DNA from: Saprospiraceae bacterium
Lineage (GTDB): Bacteria; Bacteroidota; Bacteroidia; Chitinophagales; Saprospiraceae
NCBI GenBank assembly: GCA_022844565.1
Contig: JALHLK010000006.1
Span: 108,004-172,003 of the forward strand
Direction: 5' to 3'
Length of the DNA: 64,000 nt
This document shows positions 35,139-43,286 of the stretch, one piece after another. The stretch's first letter is position 1; each line of letters starts with the position of its first letter. The position numbers were made by a program, and so were the translations under genes. Under the pieces are notes generated by a model. The model had not been told where the DNA came from, searched no databases, and was given only the letters and a program-made list of their open reading frames with translations.

Positions 35139-36857
35139 TTATTCAATTAAATTCAAAGTTTCCATTAAATATTCTTCTTGTTTGACATTTATTGGTTTTA
35201 AAATCGACCTTTCAGTTGTCAAATCAGTTAAAATCAATTTAGCTTCATTTTTCATTAATTCACTATTATACTCATTTGCCGACTTCGGATTTTTTATTGA
35301 CTCAGCAAATGAAAAAATTATTTGTTCATTTTTCGGTTTATTTCTATAAATAAATTCTAGAATCATTTTTCTATTGTCCTCATCTATATCTTCTTTAAAA
35401 ATGGCATCTAATAAAAATGGAAATCTATGTACATATTCTGTTTCTTCAATTACTTTGTTAAAGGCAAAATAATAAGCTAACATAGTTTTTAATAGTTCAA
35501 CACCTTGTTTTGGGAAAATACCCATCCAGTAAAGCAATGTGTATTTATCATCTTCAAATTTTTTCACTTTCAGTTCATCTAAAAGCTCGATGAAATATTT
35601 TTTAAATTGAAAATCTCGTGTATTTCTCTCTTTTTTAATCTCATCATCCGTTTTGTATTTTCTTAACTCTTCAATTTTTTTATTGAGAATTATCGTTGTT
35701 TCACCTATTTGAGTTAAAACATTTTCTGAAAGTTTGACATTTGTTTTATTATCTAACCAAGTTCCAAATGATAAATCTTCAATTTTGTATTGAATTAGAA
35801 CTGAATAATCTTTTGAAACTTTATCTTTCAGAGTGCTTATGCTTTCCTCTAAACTGTTTATAGAACTTTGTAATTCTTTAAGCTTATCTTTTACTTTTTG
35901 AATTTCTGCAAATGTGTTATTCACATCTTGTGAATATTCATAAATATTCTCTAAAGAACTCGGTAAATCTTGTTTGCAAGTTGGGCAGTCGTTTTTTAAT
36001 GGATTTTCGCTTTTTAAAGACTTATTTACTTTGTTTAAAATTTTTAAACGCTCTTCATAAAAAGTTAATTCGTTGCATTTTAATAAATGTTTCTTCTCTG
36101 ATTGGATTAATTCCTCTTTATTCTTTTTGTAAGAGTCTAAATATTCAATTGACTTTGAAATAAATGATTCATCTTTTAATTTAGAGAGATTTAATTCGTC
36201 TTTTTGTTGTCCAATATTAGTGAGGAATTTAATTGAATTTTCTAAATCCTTTTTCTCTTTTTCGAGTTTTTGTTTTTCTAATCTATCAAATTCATTAGTA
36301 ATGCCTAAATAGTAATCAAAGTAATCATATTTGAAATTCCTGAAAAATTCTAAACCGCGAAATGACTTCAAAGCCAAAACCCAACCATAATCTTGGGCTA
36401 CATAATAGGGTAAAAACATAGCTTCTATAGAGGCTAATTTGTATTCTCCAGAAGTTTCTAAATACAAATTGAAATCAAACAATTCTGATAAAAAATGTTT
36501 TAATTTGATGTGTTCTTTAGATGAGTTACCACTAATGCCAGAAAACTTTTCTAAAGGATGATTTTCTCGTTTGATAAACATAAAATCATCATCTCGAACA
36601 ATAGTTACATTTTCTTCAATTCCTTTTTTTAAAATAAAATCTAATCGAAAAATTACTTTTTCAGTTAAAATTTCGGCCAATTTATGTTTTTCATCATTTA
36701 TCCCGAAAGTATAATTAATCGCTTGAATAATTGTGCTTTTACCTGATGTGTTTTTCCCGTGGATAATATTTATTCCATCACTAAAATCTGTGTAGAAACT
36801 TGTTTTGTGTTGTTCACAGTAAATAAAAAAGTTTTTATATATAATTTGTGATTTCAT
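35139..36857 (-). CDS. Rad50/SMC-like ATPase with zinc hook
   Basis: The 572-residue protein has Walker A as HGKNTSGKST (about residues 33-42), a long coiled coil interrupted by a zinc-hook CPTC (about residues 290-293), a return coiled coil and a C-terminal ATPase lobe with a Walker B-like FPFLLDAIFKED (about 480). It is shorter than Rad50. In Rad50-type defence proteins such an ATPase senses DNA ends and licenses a partner nuclease. It follows the nuclease-like gene by two bases in the same cassette, so the two should act together. The closest known theme is Lamassu (LmuA/LmuB); identity is not established. Confidence 0.85.
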   Translation of the reverse strand: MKSQIIYKNFFIYCEQHKTSFYTDFSDGINIIHGKNTSGKSTIIQAINYTFGINDEKHKLAEILTEKVIFRLDFILKKGIEENVTIVRDDDFMFIKRENHPLEKFSGISGNSSKEHIKLKHFLSELFDFNLYLETSGEYKLASIEAMFLPYYVAQDYGWVLALKSFRGLEFFRNFKYDYFDYYLGITNEFDRLEKQKLEKEKKDLENSIKFLTNIGQQKDELNLSKLKDESFISKSIEYLDSYKKNKEELIQSEKKHLLKCNELTFYEERLKILNKVNKSLKSENPLKNDCPTCKQDLPSSLENIYEYSQDVNNTFAEIQKVKDKLKELQSSINSLEESISTLKDKVSKDYSVLIQYKIEDLSFGTWLDNKTNVKLSENVLTQIGETTIILNKKIEELRKYKTDDEIKKERNTRDFQFKKYFIELLDELKVKKFEDDKYTLLYWMGIFPKQGVELLKTMLAYYFAFNKVIEETEYVHRFPFLLDAIFKEDIDEDNRKMILEFIYRNKPKNEQIIFSFAESIKNPKSANEYNSELMKNEAKLILTDLTTERSILKPINVKQEEYLMETLNLIE

Positions 36858-36859
36858 AC

Positions 36860-37951
36860 TTAATTTTCTTTTATGTATAATACTTCAAAAAGAGCTGCAA
36901 AAAGAATTGCCTTAATTTGCAAGTCATTAAAATTTGTTCTTTCTGAATTTTTAAATAACTCAAATAGCTCTAATACATTTTCCTCTTCTGAGTAGGAATT
37001 TAAATTATTAACCTGCTCTTTAACAAAATTGAAAATCTTTTTATGTTCGCGTTCTTTGATACTTTTGAATAGATCAAATGCAGAATTAAAAACTAATTGA
37101 AACTGCTCTTTTTCAACAGGTCTTATTTTTAATATTCTTGCAATGTCAGTTTCTTTGCTATGCCAATAATCAAAGCATTTAGCTTTTGAAGTCAGAATAT
37201 TAAAAGCATTTTCAACTTCTGAATTGCCTACTCTTTTTGTATTGTCCAATAATTTTACTGTATTACCATTATTATAGGTAGTTTCTATTTTTCTGAAAAG
37301 ACAAACTAAAGTATCAATTGCAGCTCGTTTATCAAAAACTTGGTTTCCAAATACTTCGTCTATTTTACCAACAAGTTGATTTTCTTGCTCTTTTTCTGTT
37401 GTCGTAAATGGAATCCAGATGAACCCTAAATTGTATAATTCGCTATGCAAATCAGTTTCTGTAATACTTGTTTTTATTTTTTCTTTTAGTTCTTCCGGTA
37501 AATTTGGAAAAATATATTCCTTATTGTCAGCTTTTATTGAAACGGAAATAACTGGTAATTGCTCACTTGGTTTTGGTTTGTGCTCTAAATGAATGGTTTG
37601 ATTAGAAGAGAAATAAAGTATATGATTATATTCCAAAGATTTAGAAATTCCATCTTGAATTAATCCTTTACCTGTTTTTAATAATTTTGTTAATATCTCA
37701 AACAACTCATTATTCAACCGCCAAATATCAGGTGATTTCTTTTTTGATTGATATGCTTCAATTAGAGATACTTCATCATTTTCATTTAAAAAACAAAACA
37801 AGAAATCCTCGTGATGTTCAAGACAAACGAAATACTTTTTATTTTGAAACTTAACAAAATAATTCTCTAATAACAAAAAAATCGCAGTATTCCTTTGCAA
37901 AGCGAATCCGTTTTGTGCGTCTGGTCCTGAATTAATTGTTTTATCTATCAT
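36860..37951 (-). CDS. nuclease-like protein, DUF4297/Cap4-type N-terminus
   Basis: The first 100 residues resemble the DUF4297 (Cap4-type PD-(D/E)xK) nuclease: SGPDAQNGFALQRNTAIFLLL, then an acidic strand CLEHHEDFLFCFLN (about residues 42-56) and SLIEAYQSKKK (about 62-72), which supplies the E-x-Q-x-K catalytic pattern. The remaining 260 residues are helical and unassigned. The ATG lies 30 bases after the cassette boundary. It is co-transcribed with the Rad50-like gene. The nuclease assignment rests on pattern, so moderate confidence. Confidence 0.7.
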   Translation of the reverse strand: MIDKTINSGPDAQNGFALQRNTAIFLLLENYFVKFQNKKYFVCLEHHEDFLFCFLNENDEVSLIEAYQSKKKSPDIWRLNNELFEILTKLLKTGKGLIQDGISKSLEYNHILYFSSNQTIHLEHKPKPSEQLPVISVSIKADNKEYIFPNLPEELKEKIKTSITETDLHSELYNLGFIWIPFTTTEKEQENQLVGKIDEVFGNQVFDKRAAIDTLVCLFRKIETTYNNGNTVKLLDNTKRVGNSEVENAFNILTSKAKCFDYWHSKETDIARILKIRPVEKEQFQLVFNSAFDLFKSIKEREHKKIFNFVKEQVNNLNSYSEEENVLELFELFKNSERTNFNDLQIKAILFAALFEVLYIKEN

Positions 37952-37981
37952 TTTGCGGTGTCATTTTAGAGTGTCGCCCAA

Positions 37982-38045
37982 CGTTCAGCACTGGCGACGG
38001 ACGCAGCGTTAGCAAGTCTGTACGTCCAGTGCATTGTTCTCATCA
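37982..38045 (-). repeat. attC-like site of cassette 1 (short form)
   Basis: A 64-base site with nested stems: GCACTGG/CCAGTGC (outer) and GGACG/CGTCC (inner). On the minus strand it begins TGATGAGAAC, overlapping the TGA of the LRR gene, and ends CTGAACG|TTGGGCGA. The first nine bases are the exact reverse complement of the cassette start tag at 40105-40113. Its length is near the classic 60-base element. Confidence 0.8.
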
Positions 38046-39749
38046 GTTTCTATTTATAATTTTATCTGCTATTTGTGGTTTACCCCCGTAAACATTAATT
38101 GTTTCAATATGAGTAGTTGCAATAGACGATATTAGCTTTTTAAAAAAAGAATTTTCTTCTCTCAGCAATCTCTTCTCATTGTTTAGTAAGCGAACTTTTT
38201 CTTTCAAACTGTTTATCTCAACTAATATCATTTTAAGATTAAATTCATTTTCATGTTTATTGAAGGTCTCATTAAATACCTTCTCCTTAATATTGCTTGA
38301 GGATTCTTGAAGTAGAGAAATGTATTCAACTATCAACTCATTAAAATCTGTATAATCTAATCCGTCAGTCACTTTGGATTTAATAATTATTACATTATCC
38401 ACATCAATTATATCAATTTCGACATCATTAAATCCTTTATTTTTAATATATTCTTTGAAGTAGAAAAGATATTGTTTAATTGGAATAATCAGCTCATTAG
38501 AAAGTTTAAGAACAGTTTCAAAAACTCTAAGTTGAGTATACTCGTATTCAGTTATATTAGTTCCAATATACTCAATAAGTTTCTTTTTATCTTCTCCAAA
38601 TTTATTTAAAATTTCTTTTGGTGGAAATAAAATAGGATTTTCAAATATGTAAATTTGACGTTTCCATTCAGTTGCTCCGACTTTTTTTCTTATTCCCGAA
38701 ATGTAAATTTGATTAAAATTTGATATATGAAAGAGCCACAGCGGGAGATAAGAAATGTTATTGTAATTTAGCCTTACGTTTATCAATTTTGATGTATATT
38801 GGAGAAAATTCGGAATACTTGAAATTTGATTGTGGTTCATTACTAGTTCTTCAAGAGAAGACATAGTCGATAAAAAAGCAGGAATCTCATGAATCAAATT
38901 ATTTGATAAATCTAAATGTGTTAAGGATTTTAATGAGATTAGAAAACCTGGCACCTTTCTTAATCCGCAATCAATTATTGATAATTTTGTTAATCTTGGA
39001 ATTGGAGACAAATCTAATTTATAATTTGGTAAATTTCCATTAATTTCTAGTTCTCTAAAATTTTTGAATTGCACTAAATCGTTAAAATTTTTACATTTCG
39101 AACTTAATTTTATTTTCAGTTTTACGATACTATCTGGAAATTCGAATTTGGGTATTTCTTCAAAAAAATAATTTCCAAAGCTTATTTGTGTAAGCTGCGG
39201 TAATGAATATAGTTTAGATGGAATACTTAGAAGTGGATTGTAATCTATGCGAAGCTCCTTTAAGTTTTTTAATTCTCCAATTTCTTCAGGAAGTTCTGTT
39301 AAGTTATTATTTCCAATTTCCAATATTTCTAATGATTTCAATTTTTTTAAGTCTTGACTAATAAATGTGATAATGTTTCCATAGATACTTAATTTCTTCA
39401 AACTTTTAATATTAAATATTTCATTAGGAATTTCACTTAAGCGACAATCTCTCATAAGTAGTTCCTCCAAATCGGTTAAATTTGATATTTGGATTGGGAT
39501 AGTTAATATCTTATTATGACTTAAGCTTAGGAGTCTTAAATTTGTTAAAGTGTCAATCCAGTCAGGAAGAACATTTATATTATTATCATCTAAATAAAGA
39601 TATCTTATATTAGAATTATTTTTAAGATAAAGTGGTAAACTTGACAGCTTTTTGTAATCCAGTCTAAGATACTCTATATCAAATATTCTAAGCCTTATAG
39701 CGATAAGTTTAGGAACAATTTTATAGTACCAAAAGTCACCTATACTCAT
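38043..39749 (-). CDS. leucine-rich repeat protein with a C-terminal Gly-Gln motif
   Basis: The 568-residue protein has roughly a dozen LRR units in residues 20-350 of the LxxLPxxLxxLxxLxxLxLxxN type (LRLLSLSHNKILTIPIQIS, LTHLDLSNNLIHEIPAFLS). A helical region and a coiled coil follow (about 500-540). The last 18 residues, ETINVYGGKPQIADKIIN then RN, form a motif that recurs at the start of the neighbouring small protein. No signal peptide or membrane segment is visible, so it is probably cytoplasmic. The likely role is recognition of a target, with the tail as a signalling handle; this is inferred. Confidence 0.85.
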   Translation of the reverse strand: MSIGDFWYYKIVPKLIAIRLRIFDIEYLRLDYKKLSSLPLYLKNNSNIRYLYLDDNNINVLPDWIDTLTNLRLLSLSHNKILTIPIQISNLTDLEELLMRDCRLSEIPNEIFNIKSLKKLSIYGNIITFISQDLKKLKSLEILEIGNNNLTELPEEIGELKNLKELRIDYNPLLSIPSKLYSLPQLTQISFGNYFFEEIPKFEFPDSIVKLKIKLSSKCKNFNDLVQFKNFRELEINGNLPNYKLDLSPIPRLTKLSIIDCGLRKVPGFLISLKSLTHLDLSNNLIHEIPAFLSTMSSLEELVMNHNQISSIPNFLQYTSKLINVRLNYNNISYLPLWLFHISNFNQIYISGIRKKVGATEWKRQIYIFENPILFPPKEILNKFGEDKKKLIEYIGTNITEYEYTQLRVFETVLKLSNELIIPIKQYLFYFKEYIKNKGFNDVEIDIIDVDNVIIIKSKVTDGLDYTDFNELIVEYISLLQESSSNIKEKVFNETFNKHENEFNLKMILVEINSLKEKVRLLNNEKRLLREENSFFKKLISSIATTHIETINVYGGKPQIADKIINRN

Positions 39750-39755
39750 AATAAT

Positions 39756-40076
39756 TTATAAAATATAACTTAAATACGCAGCACCTTGTTCAAAAATTTC
39801 TTTTACTAGTATCTTAGTTGACTCTTTTACAGCTTCATTTTTGAAGATTTCTTTGAGTGAATCACCAGCTTTCTTTTTAATTGGTTCACTTTCGCTCTCG
39901 GATTTTATTTTTTCCAAGTTTTTAACTAATTCTGCTCTTTCTATTGGAGACTCTGTGTGTTCATGGATTAATTGAAGAAACTTAGAATCAGTTTGGTCTA
40001 GTATACTGCTATTATTTAATATCATATCAGCAAACTGAATTTGTCCCCCATAAATATTTAGATTATCAATTTTCAT
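39756..40076 (-). CDS. small protein sharing the LRR protein's Gly-Gln motif
   Basis: A 106-residue protein starting MKIDNLNIYGGQIQFADMIL; this N-terminal motif aligns with the C-terminal tail of the LRR protein encoded six bases downstream (common pattern IN-x-YGG-xx-Q-x-AD-x-I-x-N). The middle is acidic and helical (HTESPIERAELVKNLEKIKS), and the last 35 residues form amphipathic helices ending AYLSYIL. I know no family for the rest. It could be the effector or adaptor partner of the LRR protein. The ATG lies 37 bases after the cassette boundary. Confidence 0.7.
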   Translation of the reverse strand: MKIDNLNIYGGQIQFADMILNNSSILDQTDSKFLQLIHEHTESPIERAELVKNLEKIKSESESEPIKKKAGDSLKEIFKNEAVKESTKILVKEIFEQGAAYLSYIL

Positions 40077-40113
40077 TATATTTTATTTTTGTTTATTTAA
40101 TAATTGATGAGAA

Positions 40114-40165
40114 CATTTTGCTATACGCAACCCCAATTGCGTATATTTCCCAAATAACTTCACTC
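40114..40165 (-). repeat. boundary palindrome at the head of cassette 1
   Basis: ATACGCAA-CCCCAA-TTGCGTAT (plus strand 40125-40146) is a perfect 8-base hairpin next to the boundary CAAAATG|TTCTCATCA (minus strand). It is the counterpart of an attC or attI end for the first cassette, but the outer arm is not preserved. The remaining gap to 40572 shows no supported gene. Confidence 0.45.
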
Positions 40166-40572
40166 CGTTTTTTACGGAAATTACTTATAATCCATATTTT
40201 AAATCCATATTTTGAACTTTTAATAAACCCTCCTTCCATCTAGAATTATATCCGTTTTTAAATGTTATTTTACGATTAAAAACAGAAAAGACATTCCTGA
40301 GGGCTATTTAATCAATTTATTAACCATGGTGCAGCCTACATAGGTATTGCAAATATAATGCATCTTCTTGCTAAAAGCAAAATTTTGTAAATAAATAGGA
40401 AAAGATGTTAGGCTAATGTATTTTGATTTTGTAATAGGTACTATGCTTTGCAGTTGATCGCTTCAGGAAGCATTTGGAGAAAGGGCTTAGCTTCACGATA
40501 ATTCAATTCTTCATAATCAAATCCTAAACACCTTACAATATTTCAAAACTTCCCGACTTTTGTAATTGTTAT

Positions 40573-40619
40573 AAATCAAAACAATTATTTGATTTAAATT
40601 AAAACAAAAAGTATCTTTA
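40573..40619 (+). promoter_or_regulatory. promoter and overlapping operator of the Xre-Panacea gene
   Basis: TTTG at 40588-40591, a 20-base spacer and TATCTTTA at 40612-40619 fit the Bacteroidota promoter with one mismatch in the -7 box. An inverted repeat AAATCAAA-ACAATTA-TTTGATTT (40573-40595) overlaps the -33 element. This is the expected place for autorepression by the Xre domain of the downstream product. Confidence 0.6.
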
Positions 40620-40648
40620 CACCGTTAAATACCGAAACATAAATAGAT

Positions 40649-41446
40649 ATGGTCAAAGAATTGTCACAAAAGCAAATAGGTCAAAGAATAACCGAACTGC
40701 GAAAAATGAAGGGCTTGTCTCAGGAAGATTTGTCAAAAATTATCAAAATATCCCGATCATCTTTGACTCAAATTGAATTGGGCAACAGAGGTGTTGATAT
40801 TCTGGAAATGCAAAAACTTTCAGTTGCTTTAGAGTTTTCATTAGACTACATTATGTCGAATGATTTCATAGTGGATCAGAATTTTGAAGATAAAGAGAAA
40901 GAAGAGATAAAGCATGAAGAACGTATCTCGGTGCCTACTTTACAAGTCAATAAGTTTAAAAATGTTTTATTGTATATTCTTGAACGCTGTGCAGGCAAGC
41001 CTAATGTTGGTGAAACCGTCCTGTACAAGTTGCTTTATTTTTCGGACTTCAATTACTATGAATTGTATGAGGAACATTTGACAGGTGCTCAATATCGCAA
41101 ATTGCCATATGGACCTGTTCCACAAAAGCTAGATTCAATAATTGGTCAAATGATCGAAAATGGACAGGTGCAAAAAGTAAAAACAGAATATCATGGTTAT
41201 CCTCAGATGCGTTATTTACCTTTAGAGAAAGCGGATTTAACAGCGTTAAAGGCCAGTGAAACAGAAGTTATTGATAGAGTTTTAGAACAAATGAGCGATT
41301 GGTCAGCTGCTATGCTTAGTAATTATTCACACGGAGATAAACCATGGAAGGCATCAAAAGAAGGCGAAGAAATCAATTATGAATTAGTATTTTACAGAAG
41401 ACCTCCTTATTCAATTAGAGTTTATGAAGATGACGAACAATATTGA
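40649..41446 (+). CDS. Xre helix-turn-helix plus Panacea (DUF4065) antitoxin
   Basis: Residues about 10-65 are a classic Xre HTH (ITELRKMKGLSQEDLSKIIK, SRSSLTQIELGNRG). Residues about 105-235 are the Panacea domain (VLLYILERCAGKPNVGETVLYKLLYFSDF, LTGAQYRKLPYGPVPQKLD). Panacea antitoxins bind and neutralise diverse toxins. Length is 265. The downstream toxin gene overlaps its 3' end but is truncated to 26 codons. The operator-like palindrome upstream suggests autoregulation. Confidence 0.92.
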   Translation: MVKELSQKQIGQRITELRKMKGLSQEDLSKIIKISRSSLTQIELGNRGVDILEMQKLSVALEFSLDYIMSNDFIVDQNFEDKEKEEIKHEERISVPTLQVNKFKNVLLYILERCAGKPNVGETVLYKLLYFSDFNYYELYEEHLTGAQYRKLPYGPVPQKLDSIIGQMIENGQVQKVKTEYHGYPQMRYLPLEKADLTALKASETEVIDRVLEQMSDWSAAMLSNYSHGDKPWKASKEGEEINYELVFYRRPPYSIRVYEDDEQY

Positions 41447-41510
41447 ATTTGATGAACTTTCAGAGTTTAACCGAGATTACGCATTAGAAATTAACTGCAA
41501 GAAAATATAA
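41430..41510 (+). pseudogene. truncated toxin partner of the Panacea antitoxin
   Basis: An ATG overlapping the antitoxin 3' end opens MTNNIEFDELSEFNRDYALE and ends after 26 codons. The first residues resemble the N-terminus of RelE-like or similar toxins that accompany Panacea antitoxins, but the rest is absent and repeat sequence follows. The toxin appears lost by deletion, leaving an orphan antitoxin. Family of the toxin is uncertain. Confidence 0.55.
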
Positions 41511-41554
41511 TCTACCTAACTTACAGTTGTAATAGCTGTGACGGGGCGCCACAG

Positions 41555-41690
41555 TTCAAGACTAAATTGACTTACGGTCAATTTTTAACGTCTTTCATGT
41601 CCTCAATGCAGCTAAGGCTGCAGAATTTAAATTTAGCACTTTACTTTCATAGAAGCAAGAAACCCTACTTGTCTTTAGATACCATTGACT
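41555..41690 (-). repeat. decayed attC-like site between the broken toxin and vapC
   Basis: The block TTTAGCACTTTACTTTCATA (41628-41647) followed by GAAGCAAGAAACCCTAC closely matches 23151-23187. A local hairpin TGCAGC-TAAG-GCTGCA lies at about 41607-41622. The outer arm facing the antitoxin gene is lost, consistent with deletion of the toxin end. Confidence 0.45.
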
Positions 41691-41700
41691 GCTGTGTTTT

Positions 41701-42102
41701 TTAGACTGTTGTCCAATCTTCAATTATAATTTCATTTAGATTGGCAAAATCTTTTACGTTTCTTGTCACTAAGGTTAGATTATTATAAAGGGCAGTAGCA
41801 CCTAATAGTAAATCAAAATCATCTATTACTCTTCCTTTCGTTTTTAATCTTGCTTTTTCTTGAGCGTAAATATCAAGTACTGGAAATATAGGAAGGATTT
41901 TAAATTTGGAATAAAATTCTTCATTATTCTTTTTATTTCTTTCTTTTTGAATGCTATTTTCAGCACCATACTTAAGTTCCGCTATAGTTATCTCAGACAA
42001 GTAACAGTTTTCTTCACCAATTTCTTCTATTTTTCTATTTAATTCATATTGACCTTTAAGGAAATAAATACAAATATTTGTGTCAAGAAGATATTTTTTC
42101 AC
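41701..42102 (-). CDS. vapC: VapC-type PIN-domain ribonuclease toxin
   Basis: PIN toxins cleave RNA, often initiator tRNA or rRNA. The acidic site is complete: LLDTNICIYFLKG (first Asp, residue 7), SEITIAELKYG (Glu, about 41), DDFDLLLGATAL (Asp, about 94) and LVTRNVKDFANL. Length 133 is normal. It overlaps its antitoxin gene by four bases. A decayed attC-like site lies just downstream. Confidence 0.92.
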   Translation of the reverse strand: MKKYLLDTNICIYFLKGQYELNRKIEEIGEENCYLSEITIAELKYGAENSIQKERNKKNNEEFYSKFKILPIFPVLDIYAQEKARLKTKGRVIDDFDLLLGATALYNNLTLVTRNVKDFANLNEIIIEDWTTV

Positions 42103-42347
42103 AATAGTTCTCTTTTGCGATTAAAATTTCTGGAATTTTTTATTTCCGCTATGATTTCATCGGCTGATTTTTCAGAGACCCAAGACCCATAAAGAGAATT
42201 TAATGAAACTTCTTTTTTACCTTTTTTTGAAGTTTTCATTGATTTAGATAATCGGGCGATAAGTTCCAATTTAGCATCAGCACTTAAATTTTTCAAGAAA
42301 GAAAAATAATTGTCAATTAATGTAGTATTTATGTCTGCTGCTTTCAT
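42099..42347 (-). CDS. antitoxin of the VapC-type toxin
   Basis: An 82-residue protein with a helical N-terminus (NYFSFLKNLSADAKLELIARLSKSM) and a C-terminal SWVSEKSADEIIAEIKNSR segment. The latter is the sort of tail that wraps a PIN toxin. The family is a DUF2281-like or related antitoxin; I cannot name it exactly. It overlaps vapC by ATGA and is the first gene of the pair. Confidence 0.8.
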   Translation of the reverse strand: MKAADINTTLIDNYFSFLKNLSADAKLELIARLSKSMKTSKKGKKEVSLNSLYGSWVSEKSADEIIAEIKNSRNFNRKRELL

Positions 42348-42441
42348 TTTGATTTATTTTATTACAAATTTACATAAATTTTAGTTGTGATTCAATATTT
42401 TTCAATGTCATATTATTTAATTAGTAATTAGTTTAACTTTC

Positions 42442-43275
42442 TCACCTATTCCCCCCAATATATTCCCTCGTCATCACCTCAAACCTCCTCATAATATCCT
42501 GCGTCACTCCATTATCCCTACTATACTCGATATCATCAATAACAAAAACGGGCATGATATTCTTACTGCTCCCTGTAATAAAAGCTTCTTTGAATGTCTT
42601 GAGTTCATCATATGCTACGGGGCGTACTTCAATGGTATAATCAGTGGCTAAGTGCTCTAAAAGCTTTTTCCTCGTTACACCCTCGAGGATAAACTCATTG
42701 CTGGTGACTAATGTATGTTGGTCTTTGACATAAAAGATGTTGGCACGGGTACTTTCTGATACATTGCCATTGTATTTAAAGAGGAAGTCATTCGCATTAT
42801 GTTCTTTAAGGAGGTGTTTATTGGCCATCAATTGTAGGTAATTAATACTTTTGAACTGATGTAAGTAGCGTGCATATTCATAGGTGATCAACTTCCAACC
42901 TTTGGCGATATCTTCTGCAGAAGGAAATACAATGGACTCACCAATACAGAACACTTCAGGAGTGTCTCCTTTGGTACCTGAGTCAATACCTACACCAGGT
43001 GTCACTAAAAACCGTACGGCAAATGTTTTGACAGGATGATGCTTGATAACGGTCATGATCATATCCTTGAGCTGGTTTTCATTGTATGGAATAGCTAAGT
43101 CAAGACCCTTACAACTTTTCATCAGCCGCGCTAGGTGATCTTCTACAAAAATTGGTACTCCATCAATGACCTTAAAATAATCAAATAAACCATATCCGCG
43201 TAATGCTACTGTATCTCTGACAGAAATGAGGCGATCGGTATCTTGGATTACTCCATTGTGCATGTATGTGTACAT
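42442..43275 (-). CDS. class IV aminotransferase (BCAT / aminodeoxychorismate lyase fold)
   Basis: A PLP enzyme of 277 residues. Signatures are GLFDYFKVIDGVPIFVEDHLARLMKS near the N-terminus, FKSINYLQLMANKHLLKEH with the Schiff-base Lys, GNVSESTRANIFYVK and LEGVTRKKLLEHL. The fold covers branched-chain and D-amino-acid aminotransferases and PabC; length and context do not decide among them. It lies 11 bases after purL on the same strand and may share its transcript. Confidence 0.88.
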   Translation of the reverse strand: MYTYMHNGVIQDTDRLISVRDTVALRGYGLFDYFKVIDGVPIFVEDHLARLMKSCKGLDLAIPYNENQLKDMIMTVIKHHPVKTFAVRFLVTPGVGIDSGTKGDTPEVFCIGESIVFPSAEDIAKGWKLITYEYARYLHQFKSINYLQLMANKHLLKEHNANDFLFKYNGNVSESTRANIFYVKDQHTLVTSNEFILEGVTRKKLLEHLATDYTIEVRPVAYDELKTFKEAFITGSSKNIMPVFVIDDIEYSRDNGVTQDIMRRFEVMTREYIGGNR

Positions 43276-43286
43276 AAGCTATGTAT

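Noticed and set aside
40441..40541. Minus-strand stretch reading LGFDYEELNYREAKPFLQML and ending INCKA, possible 3' gene remnant
   Set aside because: Only about 32 codons are open and no family could be named; kept out of the feature list for lack of support.
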